A DNA stretch of 64,000 nt from COE1 sp949066965 (GTDB taxonomy: Bacteria; Bacillota; Clostridia; Lachnospirales; Lachnospiraceae), in contig CARTDA010000013.1 of NCBI GenBank assembly GCA_949066965.1, positions 24,651 through 88,650 of the forward strand, given 5' to 3'. The translations under genes and the position numbers were made by a program. Under the pieces are notes generated by a model. That model was not told the DNA's origin and ran no database searches. It saw only the letters and a program-made list of their open reading frames with translations. Positions 19,796 through 27,991 of the stretch are shown piece after piece. The first letter of the stretch is position 1, and each line of letters starts with the position of its first letter.

Positions 19796-19826
19796 GTTTG
19801 CGCTTTCAAGGCAGGAGGTGGTTACA

Positions 19827-20294
19827 ATGCCCACAATGGCGGTTATGACAGGCATTCAGGCAAGCGGCAAGAGCACATTTTGCAAAAGTAATTTACCCGG
19901 ATATGTCAGAATCAACCTCGACACGCTTCACACACGCAACAAGGAAAACTTGGCGATGGACGAGGCATTTTGCGCGAAAAGGGACATAGTCATCGACAAC
20001 ACGAACCCGACAGCCGCGGAGCGCAGAAAATATATCCTGAAGGCAAGAGAACATGGCTACCGCGTCATCGGCTATTTTATGCAGTCGCGGTTACAGGAGT
20101 GCACCGCCCGGAATGAGCTGCGGGAGGGCAGGGCAAAAATTCCCGTAAGGGCAATTGCGGCGACTTCAAATAAACTGGAAATACCATCCTATGAGGAAGG
20201 ATTTGACGAACTGTATTTTGTCTGTATGACAGATACAGGGATGTGCGTTGAAAAGTGGCGGACAGAGGAGTTGGGGAAACAAGATGAAATTTGA
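19827..20294 (+). CDS. Polynucleotide-kinase-like P-loop protein
   Basis: A 155-residue P-loop kinase with Walker A GIQASGKST at residues 9-17, the acidic INLDTLHT strand and VIDNTNPTAAERR, the pattern of polynucleotide-kinase/zeta-toxin-like phosphotransferases. The ATG at 19827 has AGGAGGTGG ahead of it; the upstream in-frame ATG at 19785 lies within the inverted repeat and is rejected. It overlaps the Thg1-like gene by 11 bases. A 5'-end kinase with a 3'-5' polymerase suggests RNA end repair, but the substrate is not shown by the sequence. Confidence 0.8.
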   Translation: MPTMAVMTGIQASGKSTFCKSNLPGYVRINLDTLHTRNKENLAMDEAFCAKRDIVIDNTNPTAAERRKYILKAREHGYRVIGYFMQSRLQECTARNELREGRAKIPVRAIAATSNKLEIPSYEEGFDELYFVCMTDTGMCVEKWRTEELGKQDEI

Positions 20295-20838
20295 TGAATT
20301 AGACAAAAAGATGCGCGTATACGAACAGTCGCTGGATCAGATTATCCTGCCGGAAATTTATCTGGTGGCACGGCTTGACGGCAGGGGATTCACAAGACTG
20401 ACAAAAGAAATATGCAAATTTGAGGCGCCGTTTGACTGCGGGATTGTTCCCTTCCCCACGCTTGAGCGTGTACAGGATTATTTCCTGTGGCGGCAGGAGG
20501 ATGCGCACAGAAATTCCTTGAATGCGCACTGTTACTGGATGCTCAGAAAAGAGGGAAAGACCGTCCAGGAGGCAACCAGGGAGCTTGAGGGGCAGTCTGT
20601 GGGCTACAAGAATGAGCTTCTTTTTTCAAGGGGAATTAATTTTGACAAGCTCCCATCGTGGCAGAAGCGCGGAATCGGGGTCTGGAAGGAGCAGTATGAA
20701 AAGGAAGGCATGAACCCCCTGACAGGAAAATGCGAGACCGCAGTGCGAAGGAGGCTGAAGGTGGAGTATGAGCTGCCGCTTGGTAAAGCGTATGCGGAAC
20801 GAATCAGCAGTTTTCTGGATTTGGAGAATGTAGTATAA
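20284..20838 (+). pseudogene. thg1: Thg1-like 3'-5' RNA polymerase with internal in-frame deletion
   Basis: The N-terminus (MKFDELDKKMR, RLDGRGFTRLTKEI) and C-terminal part (QDYFLWRQEDAHRNSLNAHC, SWQKRGIG) match bacterial tRNA-His guanylyltransferase (Thg1)-like proteins. The product is only 184 residues against about 250-260 in relatives. The join lies at FEAPFD|CGIVPFP (residues 46-57). Relatives have about 80-90 residues there, including the conserved S-D-E segment that supplies a catalytic metal-binding aspartate. The reading frame is kept. The deletion probably arose between two TTTGAC-containing sites. Nucleotidyl transfer should be lost. Confidence 0.8.
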
Positions 20839-20860
20839 AAAGAAAGAGAGGAAAAACAAA

Positions 20861-21298
20861 ATGAAATTTGAACAGTTACAAAAAGACATGATGGCGGCAA
20901 TGAAGGCACGTGACAAGGTGAGAAAGGATGCACTTTCCGCACTGGTGTCGGCGGCGAAAAAGGTTGCCATAGACGAGAACTGCCGCGACAACATCAGCGA
21001 GGAGATTGTAGACCGCGTGATTTTAAAAGAAATAAAGTCCGTAAAGGAACAGCTTGATACCTGTCCTGACACCAGGGAAGACTTAAAGCAGGAGTATCAG
21101 GCAAGGTACGACATTTTTCAGGAGTATGCGCCAAAAATGATGTCGGCTGAGGAGATTGAGGCGTTTATCACGGAGAAATTTGCGGATGTTGCGGCGCAGA
21201 AGAATAAGGGACTGATTATGAAGACAATCATGCCGGAGTTAAAGGGCAAGGCGGATGGCAGCGTGATTAACCAGGTCGTGGCAAAGCTCTGCCAGTAA
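20861..21298 (+). CDS. GatB/YqeY domain protein
   Basis: A 145-residue YqeY-family protein, homologous to the C-terminal tRNA-binding tail of the GatB amidotransferase subunit. Diagnostic features are the N-terminal amphipathic helices (DMMAAMKARDKVRKDALS), the D-x-x-E-E-x-V-D segment and the C-terminal KGKADGSVINQVVAKL. It is thought to bind tRNA or assist aminoacylation; no enzymatic residues are known. AGAGAGG precedes the ATG, 22 bases after the Thg1-like gene, so the two may be co-transcribed. Confidence 0.88.
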   Translation: MKFEQLQKDMMAAMKARDKVRKDALSALVSAAKKVAIDENCRDNISEEIVDRVILKEIKSVKEQLDTCPDTREDLKQEYQARYDIFQEYAPKMMSAEEIEAFITEKFADVAAQKNKGLIMKTIMPELKGKADGSVINQVVAKLCQ

Positions 21299-21339
21299 GG
21301 AATGAAAAAATGAACAGGGTTCTGGCATGAGGTATCGCT

Positions 21340-22050
21340 ATGAGAAAAATCATGAAATTTATCGTATCTGCCATATTGTTTCCGGCCTTAATCGTTTCCA
21401 CTGCACTTTTGGTGTATCTGCATTTTTTTGCAGACAGTGACAGGAATTTGTCCGGCGAATGGACTGCCAGCCTGGACATGACAGACCAGGCTGCGGTCAC
21501 GGCGCTTGGCTGGCTGCAGGACATTGAGGCGGTATCCGTTTCCATGCAGGATATGGAGAATGCCATGCAGGGACTGGGCATTGAGGTGCGGCTGACATTT
21601 GAACAGGATGCCCGGTCTGAGAGAACGTTCCGGTGCAGAGTGCTGCCAGAAAGTTATGATGCCTGCAGTCAGGCAGCTTATGAAGCGTTTGCTTCGGTTT
21701 TCAGGGAACTTTTGGCAGAGCGGCTTCGCATGGCAGGCTATGCAGGGAGCACGGACGAGGAGGCTGTAGAAACGCTTGTGACCGAGACATTTGGGATGTC
21801 CACGGTTTCCTATTTAATGACCTGTGGACCGCAGCTGCTGCCTTCCATGGAAGAACTACAGTCGCAGTATGACGGCAGCGGAACCTATCAGGCAGCGGGG
21901 GACATTCTGACCAGGCAGTTTGATGATGGCGGGGCGGTAATGACAAGGGCGGAGCGCTACATTCGCAAGGATGCCAGCCTGATTCTGATGGGTGAGCGTG
22001 CGGATTCCCCTGTGTTATATACATTGCAGCAAACACCAAAACAGGAATAG
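21340..22050 (+). CDS. Membrane-anchored hypothetical protein
   Basis: I do not recognise this 236-residue protein. It has a basic start (MRKIMK) and a hydrophobic segment near residues 7-27, consistent with a signal anchor, followed by a soluble extracytoplasmic region. There is no lipobox, cysteine pair or known catalytic motif. It precedes the DacF-type carboxypeptidase by 30 bases on the same strand, so an envelope role is possible, but this is inference from position. Confidence 0.65.
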   Translation: MRKIMKFIVSAILFPALIVSTALLVYLHFFADSDRNLSGEWTASLDMTDQAAVTALGWLQDIEAVSVSMQDMENAMQGLGIEVRLTFEQDARSERTFRCRVLPESYDACSQAAYEAFASVFRELLAERLRMAGYAGSTDEEAVETLVTETFGMSTVSYLMTCGPQLLPSMEELQSQYDGSGTYQAAGDILTRQFDDGGAVMTRAERYIRKDASLILMGERADSPVLYTLQQTPKQE

Positions 22051-22080
22051 TTATCGTGCCGCATAAAATGGAGGAGCCCA

Positions 22081-23520
22081 ATGAAAAAAAATTTACAGCG
22101 ATTAAGTTGTTATATTCTTTCCATAATTTTGGTGTGTGCCATCCTGCCTTTTCGGGCAGATGCAAGCTATGAGATTGTGGGACTTTGTCAGGTGCAGACG
22201 GATGTCAGCGCCACTGGTACGGTAAAAACACTGGATTACAGTTATGACAACAATACGTATTTTTCCCTGCGGGACATCGCCATGATTCTCAAGGACAGCG
22301 GCAAATCATTTTCCCTGGAGGTCACGAAAAATGCCATTGCGCTGAATGTGGGAGATGTCTACACGCCAGTCGGGGTGGAGAACGCCCCCTGGGAAATCAG
22401 CGAAAACCCTGATATTTCCCTGCGGCGGAACGAATTTAAGGTAAATGGGCAAAAGGTATTTTACTATACCATGATAACGGCACTGCCTTCTGGCGATTAC
22501 GACTGCTTTATGATGGCAGCGGATTTTGCCATGATTCTGGATGTGGATGTCAGCGTTCCAAGTGCAGGCGTCCTTCAAATCCATACACAGACGCCGTTTG
22601 GCATTTCCCCCGCTGCGCTGGAACAGGCTGGATATTTTTATGGGGTCAATGGCGTGCTGGCAGGAGATGCCACCACTGGGGAAATCTATTACCAGTACCA
22701 GTCCGGCAATGCCTATCCCATTGCCAGTACATCCAAGCTGATGACATGCCTTTTGACGATGGATGCCCTCTCCGCAGGGCAGATTTCGCTTGACCAGACA
22801 GTCACTGTCTCGGAGTCAGTCCGGGCGTTGTCTGAATCGGACGACGGGGTGATTCCTTTTGAAGCCGGGCAGCAGATTACGGTGCAGGAGCTTTTAATAG
22901 GGGCGCTTCTGCCGTCCAGCAACGAGTGTGCGCTGTGCCTGGCTGAGACGATTGCAGGCTCGGAGGAGGCGTTTGTGCAGCTGATGAACCAGAAAGCGTC
23001 GAATTTGGGGCTTTCCCAGGCGGTTTTTTACAATAGCCACGGCCTGCCCTCGTTCACGCAGGATCCTGTTCCCGCAAAGCGTCAGAACCGCATGAGCGCG
23101 GAGGATATGTTCCGGATGGTGTCCTATCTGCTGAAGGTATATCCGCAGATTAAAGATATCACTTCCATGCAGGAGGCAACGCTGCCATCCATGGAGCTTG
23201 AGGTGCGCAATTCGAATCCGCTTCTGCGCAATATGTCCGAAGTCACAGGATTGAAAACAGGAACAACCAATAAATCCGGGGCATGTCTGGTCACGTCCCT
23301 TACTGCGGATGACGGCACAATGACGCATGATTTGGTGGTTGTCGTCCTGGGGACGGAGGATTCCATTGAAAGGGGGCGTGTTTCCGGGCTGCTTGCACGA
23401 TATGCCCTGCAGGCTTTTTCGCTGGGAGTGGAGGAGACGGATGCCGTGGCAGCTCCCGGGAACCTTCCCCGGAATGCCGAGGCGGCAGTGGACTGGATTC
23501 TTGAAACGTCAAGAAAATAA
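22081..23520 (+). CDS. D-alanyl-D-alanine carboxypeptidase (S11, DacF-like)
   Basis: A 479-residue exported low-molecular-weight penicillin-binding protein that trims the terminal D-Ala of peptidoglycan stem peptides. It has a signal peptide (about 1-28), an N-terminal copper-amine-oxidase-N-like/stalk domain (about 30-170) and the S11 catalytic domain. The SxxK motif is STSK (about 216-219), SxN is SSN (about 280) and KTG lies in GLKTGTTNKSG (about 393). GGAGGAG precedes the ATG. No C-terminal amphipathic membrane helix is obvious; the N-terminal extra domain is unusual among DacA-type enzymes. Confidence 0.9.
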   Translation: MKKNLQRLSCYILSIILVCAILPFRADASYEIVGLCQVQTDVSATGTVKTLDYSYDNNTYFSLRDIAMILKDSGKSFSLEVTKNAIALNVGDVYTPVGVENAPWEISENPDISLRRNEFKVNGQKVFYYTMITALPSGDYDCFMMAADFAMILDVDVSVPSAGVLQIHTQTPFGISPAALEQAGYFYGVNGVLAGDATTGEIYYQYQSGNAYPIASTSKLMTCLLTMDALSAGQISLDQTVTVSESVRALSESDDGVIPFEAGQQITVQELLIGALLPSSNECALCLAETIAGSEEAFVQLMNQKASNLGLSQAVFYNSHGLPSFTQDPVPAKRQNRMSAEDMFRMVSYLLKVYPQIKDITSMQEATLPSMELEVRNSNPLLRNMSEVTGLKTGTTNKSGACLVTSLTADDGTMTHDLVVVVLGTEDSIERGRVSGLLARYALQAFSLGVEETDAVAAPGNLPRNAEAAVDWILETSRK

Positions 23521-23536
23521 GGAGTGGGGTATCGCC

Positions 23537-24862
23537 ATGGAACAGATGACACTTTTTGACAGGGAAACACCGCAGCCGCTGGCAGCAAGGCTGCGGCCGC
23601 AGTGCCTTGAGGAGTACGCGGGACAGGCGCATTTGCTTGGAAAGGGAAAGGTGCTGCGGCGGCTGATAGAGAATGACCAGGTATCCTCCATGATATTCTG
23701 GGGACCGCCGGGCGTGGGGAAGACGACGCTTGCGCGGATTATCGCAGGAACGACAAAGTCTGCCTTCATAGATTTTTCCGCGGTGACAAGCGGGATTAAG
23801 GAAATACGTGCGGTGATGGAGCAGGCGGAGCAAAACCGCCGTTTCGGGGAGCGGACGATTGTGTTTGTGGATGAGATTCACCGGTTTAACAAGGCGCAGC
23901 AGGATGCCTTCCTGCCGTTTGTCGAAAAAGGAAGCATTGTCCTGATTGGCGCCACGACAGAGAATCCGTCCTTTGAAATCAACAGCGCCCTTTTATCCAG
24001 ATGCAAGGTATTTGTGCTGCACGCGCTGACGGCGGAGGACCTGACAGGGCTGCTCCACCGTGCCTTGGAGGACAGCAGGGGATTTGGCATGCAGCAGGTA
24101 AACATTTCAGAAAACATGATTGAAATGATTGCAAATTTTGCAAACGGGGATGCAAGATGTGCGCTTTCAACGCTGGAGATGGTTGTCCTGAACGGCGAGA
24201 TAGCCAAAGACGGAACGGTAACCGTCACAGAGGAGACCCTGGAGCAGTGTACTTCCAAGAAATCACTGCTCTATGACAAAAAGGGTGAGGAGCACTATAA
24301 TCTCATATCCGCGCTGCACAAGTCCATGAGAAACTCGGATCCCGATGCGGCAGTATACTGGCTTGCCCGGATGCTGGAAGCAGGGGAGGATCCGCTGTAT
24401 GTCGCAAGGCGCGTGATTCGGTTTGCAAGCGAGGATGTCGGGCTTGCGGACGCGAATGCCCTTTCGGTTGCAGTGGCGGCATATCAGGCATGCCATTTTA
24501 TCGGAATGCCCGAGTGCACGGTGCACCTGACGCAGGCGGTCGTATACCTTTCGCTTGCGCCCAAGTCCAACGCACTGTACATGGCATACGAGCATGCCAA
24601 GACGGATGCCGTTGCGCAGCTTGCCGAACCGGTGCCGCTCGTGATACGCAATGCGGTCACAGGGCTGATGGGGGAACTGGATTATGGAAGAGGATACCAG
24701 TATGCCCACGATACACAGGAAAAACTCACGAATATGCAGTGCCTGCCTGATTCCCTTCTCGGAAGGGAATATTACCAGCCTACCAGCCAGGGAAAAGAGG
24801 CGCACCTTAAGGAACGGCTGGAGCAGATAAAGGAGTGGAAACGCCGGCTGCCAGATGAATGA
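23537..24862 (+). CDS. rarA: Replication-associated recombination protein A (RarA/MgsA)
   Basis: A AAA+ ATPase of 441 residues that acts at stalled replication forks. Walker A is GPPGVGKTTLA, Walker B VDEIHRFNKAQQDAFLP, sensor 1 LIGATTENPSF, and the C-terminal MgsA tetramerisation domain includes EDVGLADANAL and the terminal YYQPTSQGKE motif. The N-terminal MEQMTLFD resembles a beta-clamp-binding sequence. Start at 23537 is chosen because AAGGAGTGGGG lies 9 bases ahead and homology begins there; the longer frame upstream only shadows the carboxypeptidase gene. Confidence 0.93.
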   Translation: MEQMTLFDRETPQPLAARLRPQCLEEYAGQAHLLGKGKVLRRLIENDQVSSMIFWGPPGVGKTTLARIIAGTTKSAFIDFSAVTSGIKEIRAVMEQAEQNRRFGERTIVFVDEIHRFNKAQQDAFLPFVEKGSIVLIGATTENPSFEINSALLSRCKVFVLHALTAEDLTGLLHRALEDSRGFGMQQVNISENMIEMIANFANGDARCALSTLEMVVLNGEIAKDGTVTVTEETLEQCTSKKSLLYDKKGEEHYNLISALHKSMRNSDPDAAVYWLARMLEAGEDPLYVARRVIRFASEDVGLADANALSVAVAAYQACHFIGMPECTVHLTQAVVYLSLAPKSNALYMAYEHAKTDAVAQLAEPVPLVIRNAVTGLMGELDYGRGYQYAHDTQEKLTNMQCLPDSLLGREYYQPTSQGKEAHLKERLEQIKEWKRRLPDE

Positions 24863-24939
24863 GTTCACATACCGGGATGACACGCTGTTCCATGGTATCC
24901 TTATGGTTACGTGGAATGCATGGGAGGTTTGGAAAAAGT

Positions 24940-25728
24940 ATGTTTTTACCTGAGAAGATAAAAAGGATCATTGCGGATGAGCGGTTTGAGACAGATACTG
25001 TCGGCATGTCGGAGGCATCTGTTTTGGTCGGAAAAAATAAGGTTTTGAAGGTGCAGGAATATTCGGAGGAAGCGGAGAATGAATATCGTATGATGCGCTT
25101 TCTGCATGGAAAGCTTCCGGTTCCGCTGCCATATGCCCATGAGGTGGCAGATGGCAAATCGTATCTGCTGATGAGTAAATGCAAGGGGCAGATGTCATGT
25201 TCCCATGCGTATATGGAGAATCCCGCTGTCTTATGCAGGCTCCTCGCAGACGGCCTCAAAAAGCTGTGGAGTATGGACATTGCAGGCTGTCCGTCTGACC
25301 AGAGTCTCCCCCATAAGCTTGCCATGGCGGAATACAATATAGCGAACGGCCTGGTTGATCTGGAGCATGTGGAGCCTGATACATTTGGCGAAAATGGTTT
25401 TCAGAATCCCTCTGAATTGCTGCAATGGCTCCATGAGAACAAGCCGGATGAAGAACTGGTTTTATCACACGGAGACTACTGTCTTCCAAATATATTTGGC
25501 ACGCAGGGAGAAGTGTCCGGGCTGATTGATTTAGGGAAGACTGGCATCGCCGATAAATGGTGTGACATCGCGATATGCTACAGGAGTCTGTCCCATAACT
25601 ACGGCGGAAGATATCAGAAAAACATTACCTTTACGGGCTATGAGGAAACACTCCTTTTCCGGGAGCTGGGAATAGAACCGGACTGGGAAAAGATACGGTA
25701 TTATATACTGCTGGACGAGTTGTTCTAA
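24940..25728 (+). CDS. Aminoglycoside 3'-phosphotransferase (APH)-like kinase
   Basis: A 262-residue small-molecule kinase of the APH(3') fold: glycine-poor N-lobe, catalytic loop SHGDYCLPN (about residue 175-183; HGDxxxxN), and metal-binding DLG in GLIDLGKTG (about 197-202), then the family's DKWCDIA motif. The protein ends in YYILLDELF, as APH(3') enzymes do. I start at the ATG with GGGAGG 12 bases ahead; earlier in-frame ATGs exist (24859, 24916). It could phosphorylate aminoglycosides, but chromosomal relatives with unknown substrates are common. Confidence 0.8.
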   Translation: MFLPEKIKRIIADERFETDTVGMSEASVLVGKNKVLKVQEYSEEAENEYRMMRFLHGKLPVPLPYAHEVADGKSYLLMSKCKGQMSCSHAYMENPAVLCRLLADGLKKLWSMDIAGCPSDQSLPHKLAMAEYNIANGLVDLEHVEPDTFGENGFQNPSELLQWLHENKPDEELVLSHGDYCLPNIFGTQGEVSGLIDLGKTGIADKWCDIAICYRSLSHNYGGRYQKNITFTGYEETLLFRELGIEPDWEKIRYYILLDELF

Positions 25729-25810
25729 GCGCTAAAAGATTAATATCGAAATAGAAAAACCCTTGATTTTCAAGTTTTTCTGTGTTATATTTATCCACAT
25801 AAGTAAATAA

Positions 25811-25937
25811 TAAGTCTTCAGGGCAGGGTGCGATTCCCTACCGGTGGTAAAGCCCACGAGCCTTCCGCGGTCAATGACAGCGGGGCATGATTTGGTGAGA
25901 TTCCAAAGCCGACAGTAAAGTCTGGATGAAAGAAGAT
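25811..25937 (+). ncRNA. FMN riboswitch (RFN element)
   Basis: The sequence contains the diagnostic RFN blocks in order: TCTTCAGGGCAGGGTG, GATTCCCTACCGGTGGTAAA, GCCCACGAGCC, TTTGGTGAGATTCCAAAGCC, GACAGTAAAGTCTGGATG and AGAAG. It binds flavin mononucleotide and represses riboflavin genes, and ribD-E-BA-H lies downstream. The expression platform is uncertain. A candidate hairpin at about 25951-25991 (AAAGAA/TTCTTT base, CTGCC/GGCAG top) could be the terminator, though its U-tract is weak. No strong promoter was identified. Confidence 0.95.
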
Positions 25938-26040
25938 GTAAATATATTTGAAAGAAGGCTCCGGCTGCCGGACGGCAGGGTGCTGTTCTTTGAATGTATC
26001 AAGTCCTGAATTATAGTGATATAGTTTGGGATTTTTTAAT

Positions 26041-26126
26041 TATGCACACGGGCGTCCAAATGAAATATGTCAGCAGGCTGCCGGACGCCCGGCGCGCGAG
26101 CAGGGAGGATGGCTCTTCCTTACTCG
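26041..26126. repeat. Dispersed palindromic repeat, copy 1 (in the ribD leader)
   Basis: It begins TATGCACACGGGCGTCC. Its first hairpin pairs GGGCGTCC (26050-26057) with GGACGCCC (26083-26090). A second hairpin starts CGAGCAGG and ends TACTCG. It shares the ATGAAATATGTCAGCA core with copies at 31.2 kb and 38.1 kb and lies between the FMN riboswitch and ribD. Confidence 0.85.
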
Positions 26127-26182
26127 ATTTTTCCAATGAAATGTAGGTTCAGGGAGCCTATGAATGAAAAAAGGAGGCATCC

Positions 26183-27301
26183 ATGACAGATAACGAATAT
26201 ATGCTGCGAGCCGTCGAGCTGGCGAAGCGTGGTATCGGTGCGGTAAACCCAAACCCGCTTGTCGGTGCGGTCATTACAAGGGACGGACAGATACTGGCGG
26301 AGGGGTGGCATGCGCGCTGCGGGGAGCTGCATGCGGAGCGCAATGCCATAAAAAATTTTTATGAAAAGCATCCCGAAGGGAATCTTAAGGGCGCCACAAT
26401 CTATGTCACGCTCGAGCCCTGCTGTCACTACGGAAAGACACCGCCATGCACGGAGGCAATCATGGAAAATGGTTTTGGGCGAGTCGTAATCGGCTCTGGT
26501 GACCCGAATCCGCTTGTGGCTGGAAAAGGCATACAGATGCTGCGTGATGCCGGAATCGAGGTCGTCACAAATGTCACGAAGGAAGCGTGCGACGCGTTAA
26601 ATGATGTATTTTTCCATTATATACGAAGCAGGACGCCGTATGTCGTGATGAAGTATGCCATGACACTTGATGGCAAGATTGCCACATACGCGGGAAAGTC
26701 AAAGTGGATAACTGGCGAAAAGGCAAGGGAGAATGTGCACAGGGACAGGAACCGTTATATGGGCATCATGGTGGGTGTGGGCACTGTCATGGCGGACAAC
26801 CCGATGCTGGACTGCCGTCTTCCGGAGGGAGGGCGCAATCCGGTGCGGATAATTGCCGACACCAATCTCCGTACACCGCCGGACTGCCGGATTGTGGCAA
26901 CTGCAAAGGAGATACCGACCATTATTGCGACAGCGTGCGCGGACAGTGAGCTGCAGGAGCCGTATCTTGCGAAATACTGCAAGGTGATTGAGGTGCCGTC
27001 CGCGTCGCAGGGACAAGGGATAGATTTAAAGGCGCTTATGGAAAAGCTGGGCGGAGAAGGGATTGACAGCATTCTTCTCGAAGGAGGCGGGACATTAAAC
27101 TACTCTGCCTTGAGAAGCGGCATCGTCAACAAGGTTCAGGCGTATATTGCGCCAAAACTCTTTGGGGGAAGCGGTGCGAAATCGCCGGTCGGCGGCATGG
27201 GATTTGCAGAGGTTGCAGACTGCATTCATTTGAAAAATACACATATTAGCATGTTTGATGGGGACATACTGATAGAGGGTGAAGTAGAGGGAACAGTTTA
27301 G
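26183..27301 (+). CDS. ribD: Bifunctional riboflavin biosynthesis deaminase/reductase RibD
   Basis: Catalyses the second and third steps of riboflavin synthesis (deamination of the pyrimidine, then side-chain reduction). The N-terminal cytidine-deaminase-like domain has zinc ligands in HAERNAI and PCCHYGKTPPC. The C-terminal reductase domain (about 150-372) includes KYAMTLDGKIA and ILLEGGGTLN. Length 372 is typical. AAAGGAGG precedes the ATG by 7 bases. First gene of the riboswitch-controlled operon; 21 bases to ribE. Confidence 0.96.
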   Translation: MTDNEYMLRAVELAKRGIGAVNPNPLVGAVITRDGQILAEGWHARCGELHAERNAIKNFYEKHPEGNLKGATIYVTLEPCCHYGKTPPCTEAIMENGFGRVVIGSGDPNPLVAGKGIQMLRDAGIEVVTNVTKEACDALNDVFFHYIRSRTPYVVMKYAMTLDGKIATYAGKSKWITGEKARENVHRDRNRYMGIMVGVGTVMADNPMLDCRLPEGGRNPVRIIADTNLRTPPDCRIVATAKEIPTIIATACADSELQEPYLAKYCKVIEVPSASQGQGIDLKALMEKLGGEGIDSILLEGGGTLNYSALRSGIVNKVQAYIAPKLFGGSGAKSPVGGMGFAEVADCIHLKNTHISMFDGDILIEGEVEGTV

Positions 27302-27322
27302 CCGGCTGAAGGAGGATAACAG

Positions 27323-27970
27323 ATGTTCACAGGAATCATTGAGGAAATCGGTGAGATACTTGCGGTACAGAGAAATACAGCGTCCATGATACTGACCATA
27401 AAAGCGCAAAAAATTCTGGATGACATCCAGGTTGGCGACAGCGTGGCAACGAACGGTGTCTGCCTGACCGTGGTGGGGATTGCAGGCAGCTCCTTTCAGG
27501 CGGATGTCATGCATGAGACGATGCGCCGCTCATCACTTGGAAAACTAAAAATCGGTTCCAGGGTGAATCTTGAGCGTGCAATGCGGGCGGACGGAAGGTT
27601 TGGCGGCCATATGGTGGCAGGGCACATCGATGGCACAGGCACCATAACGGATATCCGGAAGGATGATAACGCGGTATGGTACACCATAGCGGCAGAACAG
27701 CAGATACTGCGCTATATCATAGAAAAGGGTTCCATAGCGATAGACGGGATAAGCCTCACGGTTGCGGCTGTGTCCAAGGCAGATTTCTCGGTGTCAATTA
27801 TCCCCCATACATTGCAGGAGACAACGCTTGCAGGACGCAGGACAGGGGATTTGGTAAATTTGGAAAATGACATGGTCGGAAAGTATATTGAGAAATTTCT
27901 GATACAGGAAACACAGAAGAATGCCAGTCATATTGACACGAATTTTTTAGCCCAGAATGGGTTTATCTGA
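27323..27970 (+). CDS. ribE: Riboflavin synthase alpha subunit
   Basis: Dismutates two 6,7-dimethyl-8-ribityllumazine molecules to riboflavin. The 215-residue protein starts with the invariant MFTGIIEEIG and holds two lumazine-binding repeats (about 1-97 and 98-200), the second containing GHIDGTGTI and ISLTV. GGAGGA precedes the ATG. Second gene of the rib operon. Confidence 0.96.
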   Translation: MFTGIIEEIGEILAVQRNTASMILTIKAQKILDDIQVGDSVATNGVCLTVVGIAGSSFQADVMHETMRRSSLGKLKIGSRVNLERAMRADGRFGGHMVAGHIDGTGTITDIRKDDNAVWYTIAAEQQILRYIIEKGSIAIDGISLTVAAVSKADFSVSIIPHTLQETTLAGRRTGDLVNLENDMVGKYIEKFLIQETQKNASHIDTNFLAQNGFI

Positions 27971-27991
27971 TAAAACAAAAGGAGGCATAAC

